Below are positions 1-9,327 of a DNA stretch of 64,000 nucleotides, one piece after another. The stretch's first letter is position 1. Each line of letters opens with the position of its first letter. Origin of the DNA: CAVRXQ01 sp963838845 (GTDB taxonomy: Bacteria > Actinomycetota > Acidimicrobiia > Acidimicrobiales > Bog-793); contig CAWISR010000003.1 in assembly GCA_963838845.1 (NCBI GenBank), forward strand, positions 744,001 to 808,000, read 5' to 3'. The notes beneath the pieces are model-generated. The model saw nothing but the letters and a program-made list of their open reading frames with translations. It was not told the origin of the DNA and made no database searches. The position numbers were made by a program, and so were the translations under genes.

Positions 1-1429
1 CGCGGTGATCGATGCCGAGAACAACACCGGCGCGGGCGGTGTCGTCGGGGTGATCGTCAGCCTCGGCGGTCAGACGCCCCTCAAACTCGCCGACGTGCTG
101 CCAGAGGAGCTCGTCTTGGGGACGCCACCGGCTTCGATCGATCTCGCCGAGGACCGGCATCGCTTCGGCGCGCTGTTGCGTTCGCTTGCGATTGCGCAGC
201 CTGACGGCGGCACGGCGCTCACGGCCGACGAGGCGTACGAGATCGCCGGGCGCGTCGGCTACCCCGTCCTTGTCCGGCCGAGCTACGTCTTGGGTGGACG
301 GGCGATGGAGATCGTCTACGACGACGCCGGCTTGAAGGACGCGATGGCGGCGCTCATGCACACCGGGTCGCTCGGGAAAGAAGGCGGACTGTCAGCGACC
401 CGCCCGGTGCTGATCGACAGCTTCTTGGAGGACGCGACCGAGGTCGATGTCGATGCCGTGCGCGACCGTGAGGGGGAGACACTGATCTGCGGCGTCCTCG
501 AGCACGTCGAGGAGGCGGGCGTGCACTCGGGGGACTCGGCGTGTGCGATTCCGCCGCCCTCGCTTCCGCGACACGTCGTCGCGGCACTCGCCGAGCAGAC
601 GACGAGAATCGGCGACGCGTTGGGGGTCGTCGGCCCGATGAACATCCAGTTCGCGGTGAAACAGGACGACATCTACGTCCTCGAGGCGAACCCGCGTGCT
701 TCGCGCACCGTGCCCTTCGTCGCGAAGGCAACGGGACGGCCGGTGGCGAAGATCGCCGCCCGGATGATCGTCGGGGCGACGCTTTCCGAGCTGCGCAAAG
801 AGGGTCTCTTGGACGGCGGTGGTCCGATCGAGATGACGCAAGTCTGCGTGAAAGAAGCGGTGCTTCCCTTCGACCGCTTCCCCGAGGTCGACGCGCTCTT
901 GGGCCCGGAGATGCGCTCGACGGGCGAGGTGATGGGGACCGCCTGGAGTTTCGGCCTCGCGTTCGCGAAGGCCCAAATCGCGGCCGGCAACCGCCTTCCG
1001 GACTCCGGCGAGATCTTCTTCTCGCTCGCCGACAGGGACAAGCCGGCTGGCGTCGACGTCGCCGCGGAGTTCTCCCGGCTCGGCTTTCTCATCGCGGCGA
1101 CAGAAGGAACCGCCGCCCACCTCGATGCCGCTGGTGTCCCGGTCCACCGCCTCGTCGCGAAGGTCGGATTCGCGTCTGAGCGCGAGGAGGAGCTTGCCGA
1201 CGCGGTCGAGCTCATCTCGTCGGGCGCGATCTGCCTTGTCGTGAACACGCCGCGCGGCCGCGGGGCGCGCGCCGACGGCGCGTACATCCGGCGCGCCGCG
1301 TCGGCGAGCGGCGTACCGGTCGTGACGACCGTGCGCGCCGCGCTCGCCGCGGCGAGAGGCATCGCCGAGTCGCGCGACACGGGCGTGAGCGTCGAAAGCC
1401 TGCAAGAGCTCCACGCCGGCAATCGATGA
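1..1429 (+). CDS. carB: Carbamoyl-phosphate synthase large subunit, C-terminal part (partial)
   Basis: The reading frame is open from base 2, and about 475 residues of a protein that is normally about 1,070 long are present; the start lies upstream of the window. CarB makes carbamoyl phosphate from bicarbonate, ATP and ammonia supplied by CarA, for arginine and pyrimidine synthesis. Visible marks are GGQTPLKLA, the second ATP-grasp signature RPSYVLGGRAMEIVYD, GVHSGDSAC, and NPRASRTVPFVAKATG. The last roughly 110 residues form the MGS-like allosteric domain (start near GFLIAATEGTAAHL). The stop TGA overlaps the ATG of pyrD in an ATGA junction, which points to translational coupling in a pyrimidine operon. 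Confidence 0.97.
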   Translation, partial: AVIDAENNTGAGGVVGVIVSLGGQTPLKLADVLPEELVLGTPPASIDLAEDRHRFGALLRSLAIAQPDGGTALTADEAYEIAGRVGYPVLVRPSYVLGGRAMEIVYDDAGLKDAMAALMHTGSLGKEGGLSATRPVLIDSFLEDATEVDVDAVRDREGETLICGVLEHVEEAGVHSGDSACAIPPPSLPRHVVAALAEQTTRIGDALGVVGPMNIQFAVKQDDIYVLEANPRASRTVPFVAKATGRPVAKIAARMIVGATLSELRKEGLLDGGGPIEMTQVCVKEAVLPFDRFPEVDALLGPEMRSTGEVMGTAWSFGLAFAKAQIAAGNRLPDSGEIFFSLADRDKPAGVDVAAEFSRLGFLIAATEGTAAHLDAAGVPVHRLVAKVGFASEREEELADAVELISSGAICLVVNTPRGRGARADGAYIRRAASASGVPVVTTVRAALAAARGIAESRDTGVSVESLQELHAGNR

Positions 1430-2351
1430 GCGCGGCGCGCGGCATCGGGCCTCGAAGCGCGCATCGGCTCGGTCGTCCTTCCGAATCCCGTGCTCACCGC
1501 GAGCGGCACGTCCGGCCACGGCGCCGAGCTTGGCGCGTACTTCGACCTCTCGCGACTCGGCGCGGTCGTCGTGAAGTCGCTCGCCGCGTTCTCCTGGCCC
1601 GGGAACCCGGCGCCGCGGTTGCGTCCGGTCGAGGACGGGATGTTGAACAGTGTCGGGCTCCAGGGTCCCGGTGTCACAGACTGGCTCGAGCACGATCTTC
1701 CTGATCTCGTTCGCGCGAAGGCGCGGGTTGTCGCGAGCATCTGGGGACGCACGGTCAGCGAATTCCGTGACGCTGCGGCGATGCTCGCCGACGCGCCAGA
1801 CGACGTCGTCGCGGTCGAGGTCAACGTCTCGTGTCCGAATCTCGACGACGGCGAGGCGATGTTCGCCGCGTCGGAGTCGGCGACTGCGGCCGCCGTCGAG
1901 GCCGCGCACGCCGCCGCGACGACCGTGCTGGGCGAAGTTGTCACCCGGCGTTGACGACATCGTTCCGATCGCGAAGGCGGCCGTCGCTGCCGGCGCCGAC
2001 GCGCTCGTCCTCGTGAACACGCTGCCAGCCCGGATGTGGAAGCCCGAACTCGAGCGCGCGCTCGGTGGCGGCGCGGGCGGTCTGTCTGGACCCGCTCTCC
2101 GCCCGATCGCGCTGGCGGCCGTTGAGGCGGTCGCCGAGAGTTTGCCGGGATCGGCGATCGTCGGGGTCGGCGGGATCCAGACCGGTTCCGACGCCTTCGA
2201 TTTCTTGAGCGCCGGCGCGGTCGCCGTCGAGGTCGGCACGGCGACGCTCGCCGATCCGCGCGCGCCGGTGCGCGTCCTTGACGAGCTCGAGGCGTTCACG
2301 AAGGGGGAGAAAACGGCCCGTTTCGTGGCGAGCCGAGCGCGGCGTGACTGA
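1426..2351 (+). CDS. pyrD: Dihydroorotate dehydrogenase, class 1 type, with two apparent +1 frameshifts
   Basis: Oxidises dihydroorotate to orotate using FMN. Three reading frames must be joined: ATG 1426 to about 1447, then to about 1930, then to the stop at 2351. Deleting one G from GGG 1447-1449 and one G from GGG 1930-1932 gives a continuous 307-residue protein, a normal length. Family marks are NPVLTASGTSGHG, LNSVGLQGPGV, VEVNVSCPNLDDG (the Cys is the class 1 catalytic base; class 2 enzymes have Ser), and the FMN phosphate region GVGGIQTGSDAFDFLSAGA. No pyrK partner gene lies between carB and pyrD; if this is a class 1B enzyme, pyrK would have to be upstream of the window. It is coupled to carB (ATGA) and to pyrF (8-base overlap). 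The frameshifts are most likely sequence errors. Confidence 0.9.
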
Positions 2352-3039
2352 CGACAGGGGTTGGTCGGACGCGCGCGGGCGCCTCGTGCTCGCGCTCGAC
2401 TTCGCGTCGCTCGAAGAGGCGCGCCGCCTCGCCGAGGTGTGCCGGCCGTGGTTCAAGACGGTGAAGATCGGCCTCGAGCTCTTCACGGCCGCCGGGCCCG
2501 AAGCCGTGACCCGGCTGCGCGACGACGGCTTCGCCGTCTTCGTCGACTTGAAGCTGCACGACATCCCCGCCACGGTTCGTCGCGCTGCGGCCACCGTCGC
2601 CCGCCTCGGTGCCGGTTACACGACGGTGCACGTGTCGGGCGGTCTTGCGATGCTCGCCGCGGCGGTGGAGGGCCTTGCCGAGGGCGCCGCCGGGCAGCCC
2701 ACGATCGGTCTTGGGGTCACGGCGCTCACCAGCGAGGACGCGGCGCCGTCGCTTATTGCAGAGCGTGCGCAACTCGCCCAGCAGGCGGGTCTCGGCGGCG
2801 TCGTCTGCGCCGTCGGCGAGCTTGCGGCGGTGCGCGCCGCCGCACCCGGTCTATTGACCGCGGTTCCTGGCATTCGCCTCGAGCCGGTTCCGGGCGATGA
2901 CCAGCGCCGGAGGGGCACGCCCGAGGAGGCGATCGCCGCTGGGGCCGACCTGCTCGTCGTCGGACGGCCGGTGACCCGCGCCCTTGATCCGGCGGCCGCG
3001 TCACGGCAGGTCGCAGCCGCCGTCGAGCGAGCCGGGTAA
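2344..3039 (+). CDS. pyrF: Orotidine 5'-phosphate decarboxylase
   Basis: Last step of UMP synthesis: decarboxylation of OMP. The product is 231 residues, with LVLALDFASLEEA at the N terminus, the catalytic Lys/Asp motif FVDLKLHDIPATV near residues 62-74, TTVHVSGG, and the C-terminal phosphate-binding segment VPGIRLEPVPGDDQRR followed by GADLLVVGRPVT. The start chosen is GTG 2344, which overlaps the pyrD stop; the frame is open further upstream (to 2278) but that stretch is pyrD coding sequence in another frame. This completes a carB-pyrD-pyrF operon. Confidence 0.95.
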   Translation: MTDDRGWSDARGRLVLALDFASLEEARRLAEVCRPWFKTVKIGLELFTAAGPEAVTRLRDDGFAVFVDLKLHDIPATVRRAAATVARLGAGYTTVHVSGGLAMLAAAVEGLAEGAAGQPTIGLGVTALTSEDAAPSLIAERAQLAQQAGLGGVVCAVGELAAVRAAAPGLLTAVPGIRLEPVPGDDQRRRGTPEEAIAAGADLLVVGRPVTRALDPAAASRQVAAAVERAG

Positions 3040-3085
3040 CTGGAAATGCTGGTCAGCTGGGGCACCCCGCGCTAACGTCCTCGAC

Positions 3086-3406
3086 ATGCCCCAACCTCCC
3101 ATGCTGACACCGGAACAGCGCGCCAACGCCCTTGCGAAAGCGGCGCAAGCACGCAAAGCCCGGGCGGAGATCAAGGACCAGCTGAAGAACGGCCACGTCA
3201 CCTTGAAAGGCCTGCTCGGCCGGGCAGAGACGGACGACATCGTCGGCAAGATGAAGGTGCTCGCCGTCTTGGAAGCTCTGCCAGGCACCGGCAAGGTGAA
3301 GGCCCGCCGGCTGATGGAGCAGGTCGGCATCAGCGAAACCCGACGTCTACAGGGCCTCGGCGCGAAACAGCGTGACGCGCTGCTGGAGGCAGTCGGTCGT
3401 CCCTGA
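3086..3406 (+). CDS. mihF: Integration host factor, actinobacterial type (mIHF-like)
   Basis: A 106-residue basic protein. The N-terminal half is helical and Lys/Arg-rich (LAKAAQARKARAEIKDQLK). The C-terminal half carries a helix-turn-helix/HhH-like segment, LPGTGKVKARRLMEQVG. Actinobacterial IHF is a nucleoid DNA-binding protein unrelated in sequence to enterobacterial IHF, and its gene typically sits between pyrF and gmk, exactly as here. The start is ATG 3086; 46 bases of intergenic sequence separate it from pyrF. Its stop overlaps the likely start of gmk. Confidence 0.92.
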   Translation: MPQPPMLTPEQRANALAKAAQARKARAEIKDQLKNGHVTLKGLLGRAETDDIVGKMKVLAVLEALPGTGKVKARRLMEQVGISETRRLQGLGAKQRDALLEAVGRP

Positions 3407-3960
3407 TCCTCACGGTTTCCGGCCCCGGCGGGGTCGGTAAGGGAACAGTCGTTCGCGAGCTGGTCGCTCGCGATCCCAACCTCAATTTGTCGAGGTCTTG
3501 GACGACGAGACCGCGACGCCCGGGCGAGGACGAGAACGCCTACGTCTTCGTCGACCGGGCGACGTTCGAACGGCGGATCGCCGAAGGCGGCTTCCTCGAA
3601 CACGCCGAGATCCTCGGCGAGTGCTACGGCACCCCGATGCCGGATCCGAGCGACCGGCGCGATCTCGTCTTGGAGATCGACGTCCAGGGTGCGCAGCAGG
3701 TGCGGGCGGTGCGCGACGACGTCGTCTCCGTGCTCCTCGTCGCGCCCTCCGAACAAGAGCAGGTGGCGCGGTTGCGTGCCCGTGGCGACAGCGAGGCGGC
3801 GATCGAGGCCCGGCTCGAGCTGTCCCGCCACGAAGTCGAGGTCGGGCGGCGCTTCTGCGATGCCGAGGTCGTAAACGACGACGTCAACGGGGCTGCCGAG
3901 GAGATCGCCGATATAGTGGCGGCCGCGCGACGCCGCGAGAGCGCGCCGCCGACTACCTGA
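3403..3960 (+). CDS. gmk: Guanylate kinase, probably with a CTG start
   Basis: Phosphorylates GMP to GDP. The frame is open from the P-loop (SGPGGVGKGT) through TTRPRRPGEDENAYVFVD, GTPMPD and VLEIDVQGAQQVR to the stop, giving 185 residues if translation starts at CTG 3403. There is no ATG, GTG or TTG between the in-frame TGA at 3373 and the P-loop. The next usable start, TTG 3487, would delete the P-loop and cannot make an active kinase. CTG 3403 overlaps the mihF stop as CTGA, the same geometry as the ATGA/GTGA couplings elsewhere in this window. Either CTG is used as a coupled re-initiation codon or base 3403 is a misread A. Confidence 0.9.
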   Translation: MILTVSGPGGVGKGTVVRELVARDPNLNLSRSWTTRPRRPGEDENAYVFVDRATFERRIAEGGFLEHAEILGECYGTPMPDPSDRRDLVLEIDVQGAQQVRAVRDDVVSVLLVAPSEQEQVARLRARGDSEAAIEARLELSRHEVEVGRRFCDAEVVNDDVNGAAEEIADIVAAARRRESAPPTT

Positions 3961-4027
3961 TCTTTGCGGTCGCGAAGCCCCTCGCCCGAACCCGGGAGCC
4001 TCCGACACGCAGTGGACTGAAGGAGCC

Positions 4028-4349
4028 ATGGCCGAACCCCGCAACACGATGATCGACCCCGAGATCGAGGAGCTCCTCGACAAGGTCGATTCGAAGTTCA
4101 CCCTGGTGACCCTGTCTGCGAAGCGAGGCCGCCAGATCAACAGCTACTTCAACCAGCTCGGCGAAGGTCTCGGCGCGATCGTCCCGCCGCAGGTGACCTC
4201 GGTCGCCAGGAAGCCGTTGTCGATCGCCCTCGAGGAGATCGCCGCCGACAAGGTGCGCGCCGGCGACGCCGCTCCCCGAGCCCGAGACACACGAGGTCGT
4301 CGAGGCCGAGGACAGCTTCGCAGGCGACGACGAGCTCGAGAGCTCGTAG
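4028..4349 (+). CDS. rpoZ: RNA polymerase omega subunit, with one apparent +1 frameshift
   Basis: Small subunit that assists RNA polymerase assembly. The N terminus MAEPRNTMIDPEIEELLDKV leads to KFTLVTLSAKRGRQINSYF, the omega signature, and KPLSIALEEIAADKV. After about base 4270 the frame runs into Arg-rich shadow sequence. Removing one C from CCCC 4274-4277 restores an acidic tail (PEPETHEVVEAEDSFAGDDE) ending at TAG 4347-4349, 106 residues in all, typical of actinobacterial omega. It sits between gmk and coaBC, the usual order. Confidence 0.9.
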
Positions 4350-4373
4350 ATCGTCGCACCGGTCGGTGCGTCG

Positions 4374-5638
4374 ATGAGCGACGACCGCACGAAAAGAGCT
4401 GCGCCCGCGGCGCTCGCGGGCCGCGTCGTCGTGCTCGGCGTGACGGGCGGAATCGCCGCCTACAAGGCCGTCGAGGTCTGCCGGCGGATGATGGACGCCG
4501 GCGCGACCGTGCTGCCCGGTGCTCACCGAAGCGGCGACGCGCTTTGTCGGTCCGTTGACCTTTTCTGCGCTCGCCTCCGAGCCGGCGCGCACCGATCTGT
4601 TCGCTCGCGATGATCCGCTCGCGCACACGCGCCTCGCGCGGCGTGCCGACCTCGTCGTCGTCGCACCGGCGACCGCCTCGTTCCTCGCCGAGGTCGCGCT
4701 CGGCCTCGCCCCCGATCTCTTGTCGGCGACGGTGCTCGCGACCAAAGCCCCCTTGCTCGTCGCGCCGGCGATGCACGCAGAGATGTGGACGAACGACGCC
4801 GTCTGTCGCAACGTCGCGACGCTCGTCGCGCAGGGGACGACGATCGTCGGCCCCGATGAGGGTCACCTCGCCGACGGCGACGTCGGCCCGGGTCGTCTCG
4901 CCGAGCCGGAGTTGATCGTCGAAGAAGCGGCGCGGCTTTTGGAACGTCGACGCGACCTCGAAGGGGTCTCGGTGCTCGTCACCGCCGGGGGAACCCGCGA
5001 GCCGATCGACCCGGTTCGGGTGATCACGAACCGCTCCTCCGGACGACAGGGCTACGCGATCGCCGCCGCAGCCCAACAACGCGGCGCCCGCGTCACGCTC
5101 GTCTCGGCGGCAGAGCTTCCCGATCCGTTCGGCGTCGAGGTCGTCGCCGTCGAGACCGCCGCCGAGCTCGCCGAGGCGGTCTACGCGCGCTGCGGACGCG
5201 AGCGACGTCGTCGTGATGGCGGCGGCCGTCGCCGACTTCCGGCCGAAGGTGGCGCTGAAAGAGAAGCTGAAAAAGCGAGACGGACTGCCAGAGATCCTTC
5301 TCGAGGCGACCGAGGACGTGCTCGCCGAGCTCGGCAGGCGGCGCCACGCCGGCCAGATCCTCGTCGGCTTCGCGGCCGAGACGACCGACGCGCCGCGCGG
5401 AGGGGAACGCAAGCTCAAGGAAAAGGGCGTTGATCTCGTCGTCGTGAACGATGTCACCCGGCCCGGTGTCGGCTTTGGGCAGGAGACGAACGCGGTGACG
5501 ATCCTCGGGCGTGACGGAGCGGTCAAACAGGTCGCGCTGGCGCCGAAGCGTACGATCGCGGACGTCATCCTCGATGCCATCGTCACGCAGCGCGCCAGAG
5601 GATCGAACGGAACTGGGTCGAGCCCGGGGGACAAGTGA
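4374..5638 (+). CDS. coaBC: Bifunctional phosphopantothenoylcysteine decarboxylase/synthetase, with two apparent +1 frameshifts
   Basis: Coenzyme A pathway: CoaB joins cysteine to 4'-phosphopantothenate and CoaC decarboxylates the product. The CoaC half has GVTGGIAAYKA, VAPATASFLAEVALG and the catalytic PAMHAEMW segment. The CoaB half has VTAGGTREPIDPVRVITNRS, SGRQGYAIA, MAAAVADFRPK and VGFAAETTDA. The frame changes twice: near CCC 4515-4517 and in the CG repeat 5184-5190. Deleting one base at each gives 420 residues, the normal length. The stop overlaps the metK GTG start (GTGA). Confidence 0.92.
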
Positions 5639-6831
5639 GCACGCACACCTTCACGTCGGAGTCGGTGACCGAAGGTCACCCGGACAAGATGGCCGACCAG
5701 ATCTCCGACTCGGTGTTGGATGCGATCTTGGAGCAGGACCCGAACGGGCGCGTCGCCTGCGAGACGTTGCTCACGACGGGACTCGTCTGCGTCGCGGGTG
5801 AGATCTCGACGAACAGCTACGTCGAGATCCCGCGCATCGTGCGCGACACGGTCTGTGCTGTCGGTTACGACCGCGAGGAATTCGGATTCGACGGCAACAC
5901 GTGCGGCGTGATCGTCGCGATCGGTGACCAGTCCGACAACATCGCGGTCGGCATCTCGAGCTCGCAAGAGGCGCGCGAGGGTGACACCGACGAGCTCTCC
6001 GCGCAGGGAGCGGGCGACCAGGGGATGATGTTCGGCTTCGCGTGCGACGAGACGCCCGACCTCATGCCGTTGCCGATCTGGTTCGCGCACCTCCTCGCCA
6101 GGCGGCTGGCGGAGGTGCGCAAGGGCGGCGTCGTTCCGTACCTGCGTCCGGACGGAAAGACCCAGGTCTCGATCGTTTACGAAGACGGACGGCCGGTCGC
6201 GTTGAAGACGGTCCTCATCTCGACCCAGCACAAGCCGGGTATCGACCACGAGACGCTTCTGCGGCCCGACCTCGAAGAGCTCGTGCTGCGTCCTTTGCTG
6301 TCGCGCCTGCCGGCGAGCCTCGACACCGAGGACTGGCGGCTGCTCGTCAACCCGACCGGAGTCTTCGAGCTCGGCGGACCGCGCGCCGACGCGGGGCTCA
6401 CCGGGCGGAAGATCATCGTCGACACCTACGGCGGTTCAGCCCGCCACGGCGGCGGCGCCTTTTCCGGCAAGGACCCCTCGAAGGTCGACCGCTCCGGCGC
6501 CTACGCGGCGCGCTGGGTGGCGAAGCACATCGTCGCCGCCGGCGCGGCGCGTCGCTGTGAGATCCAAGTCGCCTACGCGATCGGCAGGGCGCGACCGATC
6601 TCGATCTCGGTCCAGACCTTCGGCACGGAGATCTGCGATCCCGAACGCATCGAAAGGGTCGTTCCCGAGCTGTTCGACCTCCGTCCCGCGGCGATCATCA
6701 ACGAGTTGAAGCTCCGCCGGCCGATCTACAAACCGACCGCCGCTTACGGTCACTTCGGCCGGAACGACAAGGACTTCACCTGGGAGGCGACCCCGAAGCT
6801 CGACGAGCTCCGTTCGGCGCTCGGGCTCTAA
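5635..6831 (+). CDS. metK: S-adenosylmethionine synthetase
   Basis: Makes S-adenosylmethionine from methionine and ATP. The product is 398 residues and intact. Marks in order are FTSESVTEGHPDKMADQISD at the N terminus, GAGDQGMMFGFACDE, and the phosphate-binding GGGAFSGKDPSKVDRSGAY near residues 278-296, ending with YGHFGRNDKDFTWE. GTG 5635 overlaps the coaBC stop. No leader exists for a SAM riboswitch because the gene is directly coupled to coaBC. Confidence 0.97.
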   Translation: MSTHTFTSESVTEGHPDKMADQISDSVLDAILEQDPNGRVACETLLTTGLVCVAGEISTNSYVEIPRIVRDTVCAVGYDREEFGFDGNTCGVIVAIGDQSDNIAVGISSSQEAREGDTDELSAQGAGDQGMMFGFACDETPDLMPLPIWFAHLLARRLAEVRKGGVVPYLRPDGKTQVSIVYEDGRPVALKTVLISTQHKPGIDHETLLRPDLEELVLRPLLSRLPASLDTEDWRLLVNPTGVFELGGPRADAGLTGRKIIVDTYGGSARHGGGAFSGKDPSKVDRSGAYAARWVAKHIVAAGAARRCEIQVAYAIGRARPISISVQTFGTEICDPERIERVVPELFDLRPAAIINELKLRRPIYKPTAAYGHFGRNDKDFTWEATPKLDELRSALGL

Positions 6832-6838
6832 GACCGCG

Positions 6839-8656
6839 GTGAGCATGGGCGGGGACCGCTCGCCCCGCCGCATCGTGGCGGTGCTCCCCGACGTGACGGG
6901 GATCGACCGCAGCTTCGCGTACGCGGTCCCGGACGCCCTCTCGGAAGCGATCCGTGTCGGTTCGATCGTCTGGGTGCCCTTGCACGGCCGCAAGGTGCGC
7001 GGCTGGGTCGTCCAAGAAGGGGGCGTCGACCATCCGCAGCTGCGCGACCTCGACGCCGTCGTCTCGCTCGGACCGAGCGAGGACGTCGTCGAGCTGTGCA
7101 AGCTCGCCGCCTGGCGGTACGCGGGGCGGCTCCGCCCCTTTCTCTTGGCGGCTTCGCCGCCGCGGCTCGTGCACGCCCCCTCGCCGAGGCGCCGCGGCGG
7201 CCCGCCGGCGCGCTTCGACGAGGCGGACGGACAGGTGGCGTGGGCGACGAAGGAGGCTTTGCGCGACGGAGCGGTCGTGCTGCGGATTCCCCCGTCGGGG
7301 CCAAGGCTCGACGTCGTGCTCGGCGCGATCGAGCAGGCGGCGCCGCGCGACGTCCTCGTCCTTGTCCCCGAACTGCGTGACGCCGACGTGCTCGCCCGTC
7401 GGCTGAAGCCGCTCGGGCTCGACATCGCCCGCTACCCGGACGCGTGGCCGCAGGCCGCCGCGGGCGGCCGCGTCGTCATCGGGACGCGCTCGGCCGTGTT
7501 CGCGCCGATGCCGGAGCTCGGGGCGATCGTCGTCTTCGACGCGCACTCCGAGGCGTACGCGGAAGAGCGCGCGCCGACGTGGGACGCGACGACGATCGCG
7601 CGACTGCGGGCGCGGGGTGCGGGAGTGCCGTGCGTGCTCGTGAGTCCGTGTCCCCCGGTGACGCAGCTGTACGGAACGCGTGTCGTCGCCTTGGCGCGCG
7701 GTGCGGAGCGGGCAGGATGGGCGCGCGTCGTCGTGCTCGACCGCCGCGAGGACGACCCGCGTTCCGGGCTCTTTTCGCCGAAGCTCGCCGAGCTCGTCAG
7801 GTCCGAGCGTTCCCGCGTACCCGGCCGGCCCTTCGTCTGCGTCCTCAACCGCAAGGGACGGGCGCGCCTTTTGGTGTGCGCCCGCTGCGAGGAGATCGCG
7901 CGTTGCGAGCGCTGCGGCGCCGCCGTCGTCGAACGGATCGACGAAACGGCGCCCACGGGGGAGTTGCACTGCGAGGTGTGCGGGCTGTCGCGCCCGATCA
8001 TCTGCGACAACTGCTCGTCGACGACGCTCGCCCGGCGTCGCCTCGGCACCGAGCGCGTCGCCGAGGAGCTCGGTGCGCTCGTCGGGGAGTCGGCGCTCGA
8101 AGTCACACGCGAGCGCGGCGACCTCGACCTGGAAGGCGCCGGTCTCCTCGTCGGCACCGAGGCCGTCCTGCACCGGGTGCGTTCGGCGTCATCGGTCTGT
8201 TTCCTGGACTTCGACCAGGAGCTCGTCGCCCCGCGCTACCGCGCCCACGAAGAGGCGCTCGCGCTATTGGCGCGGTCGAGCCGGCTCGTCGGCGGCCGCG
8301 GCGTCGAGACCGATACCGAACCAGCGGGCGGCAGCGTGTTCGTCCAGACGCGACTTCCCCAGCACGAAGTGCTCTCGGCGGCGGTGAACGGCGATCCGGC
8401 GGCGCTCGCCGAGAAAGAGATCGTGCGCCGGAAGACGCTCGGCCTTCCGCCCGCCCGCGTGCTCGCGACGATCGAGGGCGACGCCGACGGCGCGATCCGC
8501 CGCAGCCTCGGAGACGACGGCGTCGAGGTCGGTGAGCTCCCCGATGGGCTTTTGCTCATTCGTGCGCCCGCGGCCGCCGATCTCGCCGAGGCGCTGCAAA
8601 GGGCCGGCCTCCCGAAAGAGGGTGTCCGGGTGGCGGTCGATCCCCTTCGCTTGTGA
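6839..8656 (+). CDS. priA: PriA-like primosomal protein N' with degenerate helicase motifs
   Basis: The 605-residue protein has the PriA N-terminal 3'-DNA-binding domain (VAVLPDVTGIDRSFAYAVPD ... VGSIVWVPLHGRKVRGWVV), and a zinc-binding Cys cluster near residues 345-400 (CARCEEIARCERC, then CEVC and CDNC). The helicase core is degraded. Where Walker A (GxTGSGKT) should be, the sequence reads PPSGPRLDVV, and the Walker B/DEEH box is VFDAHSEAY after GTRSAVFAPMPELG. Loss of ATPase motifs is known for actinobacterial PriA proteins, so it probably acts as a DNA-binding replication-restart factor. Start GTG 6839, or ATG 6845. Confidence 0.85.
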   Translation: MSMGGDRSPRRIVAVLPDVTGIDRSFAYAVPDALSEAIRVGSIVWVPLHGRKVRGWVVQEGGVDHPQLRDLDAVVSLGPSEDVVELCKLAAWRYAGRLRPFLLAASPPRLVHAPSPRRRGGPPARFDEADGQVAWATKEALRDGAVVLRIPPSGPRLDVVLGAIEQAAPRDVLVLVPELRDADVLARRLKPLGLDIARYPDAWPQAAAGGRVVIGTRSAVFAPMPELGAIVVFDAHSEAYAEERAPTWDATTIARLRARGAGVPCVLVSPCPPVTQLYGTRVVALARGAERAGWARVVVLDRREDDPRSGLFSPKLAELVRSERSRVPGRPFVCVLNRKGRARLLVCARCEEIARCERCGAAVVERIDETAPTGELHCEVCGLSRPIICDNCSSTTLARRRLGTERVAEELGALVGESALEVTRERGDLDLEGAGLLVGTEAVLHRVRSASSVCFLDFDQELVAPRYRAHEEALALLARSSRLVGGRGVETDTEPAGGSVFVQTRLPQHEVLSAAVNGDPAALAEKEIVRRKTLGLPPARVLATIEGDADGAIRRSLGDDGVEVGELPDGLLLIRAPAAADLAEALQRAGLPKEGVRVAVDPLRL

Positions 8657-9327
8657 GAAAAGGACCGCCCGGGTCGCAACGCCGATCGCTTCGAGGTGTT
8701 CTTCCTGCTGTGGCGACGCTCCAGCTCGACGCCTCGGTGGACGACGCGCTCGTCGCGTCGATGATCGCCGACTTCGACGCCGGCTTCGCGCGCCTCGTCG
8801 AGTGCTACGCGCCCGTCGTGGTCTCGGTCACCGGTCGCGTCTCGGGCCGGGTCGAAGACGCTGAGGATCTCGCCGCGGAGACGTTCTTTCGCGCCTATCG
8901 CGCCCTGCGCAACTACAGCGAGCAGCGGCTCGCCGAACTGCAGGTGCGGCCGTGGCTCGTCACGATCGCGCTGAACCTCGCCCGAAACACGGCGCGCGAT
9001 CGCGGCCGGAGACCGAAAGAGACGCCGATCACCGACGCGCACGAGCCGCGCTCGGCGGCGCGCGACACATCGGAGCTCGCGCTCGCCAGTTCCGAGCGTG
9101 ATGATCTCGCGCAACGGCTTGCCGCGCTCTCGATGAACGAGCGGGTCGCGGTCGTGCTGCGGCACGTGGTCGAGATGCCGGTCGCGGAGATCGCCAGCGT
9201 CCTTGGATGCAAGGAGGTGACGGCGCGCTCGCACATCGCGCGCGGGCTCGCCCACCTGCGCGCGTCGTATGAGCACGACCCGTCGCGCGACCGCCACGTG
9301 CAGACGCGACGAGGAGGCGAACGATGA
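8653..9327 (+). CDS. ECF-family RNA polymerase sigma factor
   Basis: The longest form has 224 residues. Region 2 spans about residues 35-105 (FARLVECYAPVV, DAEDLAAETFFRAYRALRNY, VRPWLVTIALNLARNTARDR). Region 4 follows near residues 155-200 (LSMNERVAVVLRHVVEMPVA, EIASVLGCKEVTARSHIARG). Regions 1.2 and 3 are absent, as in ECF sigmas. The frame opens at GTG 8653, overlapping the priA stop as GTGA; GTG 8710 (start of ATLQLDAS) is an alternative that would drop 19 low-complexity residues. The stop overlaps the next gene's ATG (ATGA), so the two are translationally coupled. No anti-sigma zinc-finger gene follows; the partner is the alkyltransferase/Ada-domain protein. Confidence 0.88.
   Translation: MRKGPPGSQRRSLRGVLPAVATLQLDASVDDALVASMIADFDAGFARLVECYAPVVVSVTGRVSGRVEDAEDLAAETFFRAYRALRNYSEQRLAELQVRPWLVTIALNLARNTARDRGRRPKETPITDAHEPRSAARDTSELALASSERDDLAQRLAALSMNERVAVVLRHVVEMPVAEIASVLGCKEVTARSHIARGLAHLRASYEHDPSRDRHVQTRRGGER

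Noticed and set aside
392..2299. Long antisense frames (392-2299, 4144-6249, 45448-47355 and 50263-52059, all minus strand, 598-701 codons)
   Set aside because: They are Arg/Asp/Glu-rich shadows of pyrD/carB, coaBC/metK, the GGDEF-EAL gene and ftsK, produced by high GC at third positions; no family features.
1426..2351. Programmed ribosomal frameshifting in pyrD, rpoZ, coaBC and pnp
   Set aside because: The same +1 insertion class recurs in seven unrelated places at G/C runs without slippery-site or pseudoknot context; sequence error is simpler.
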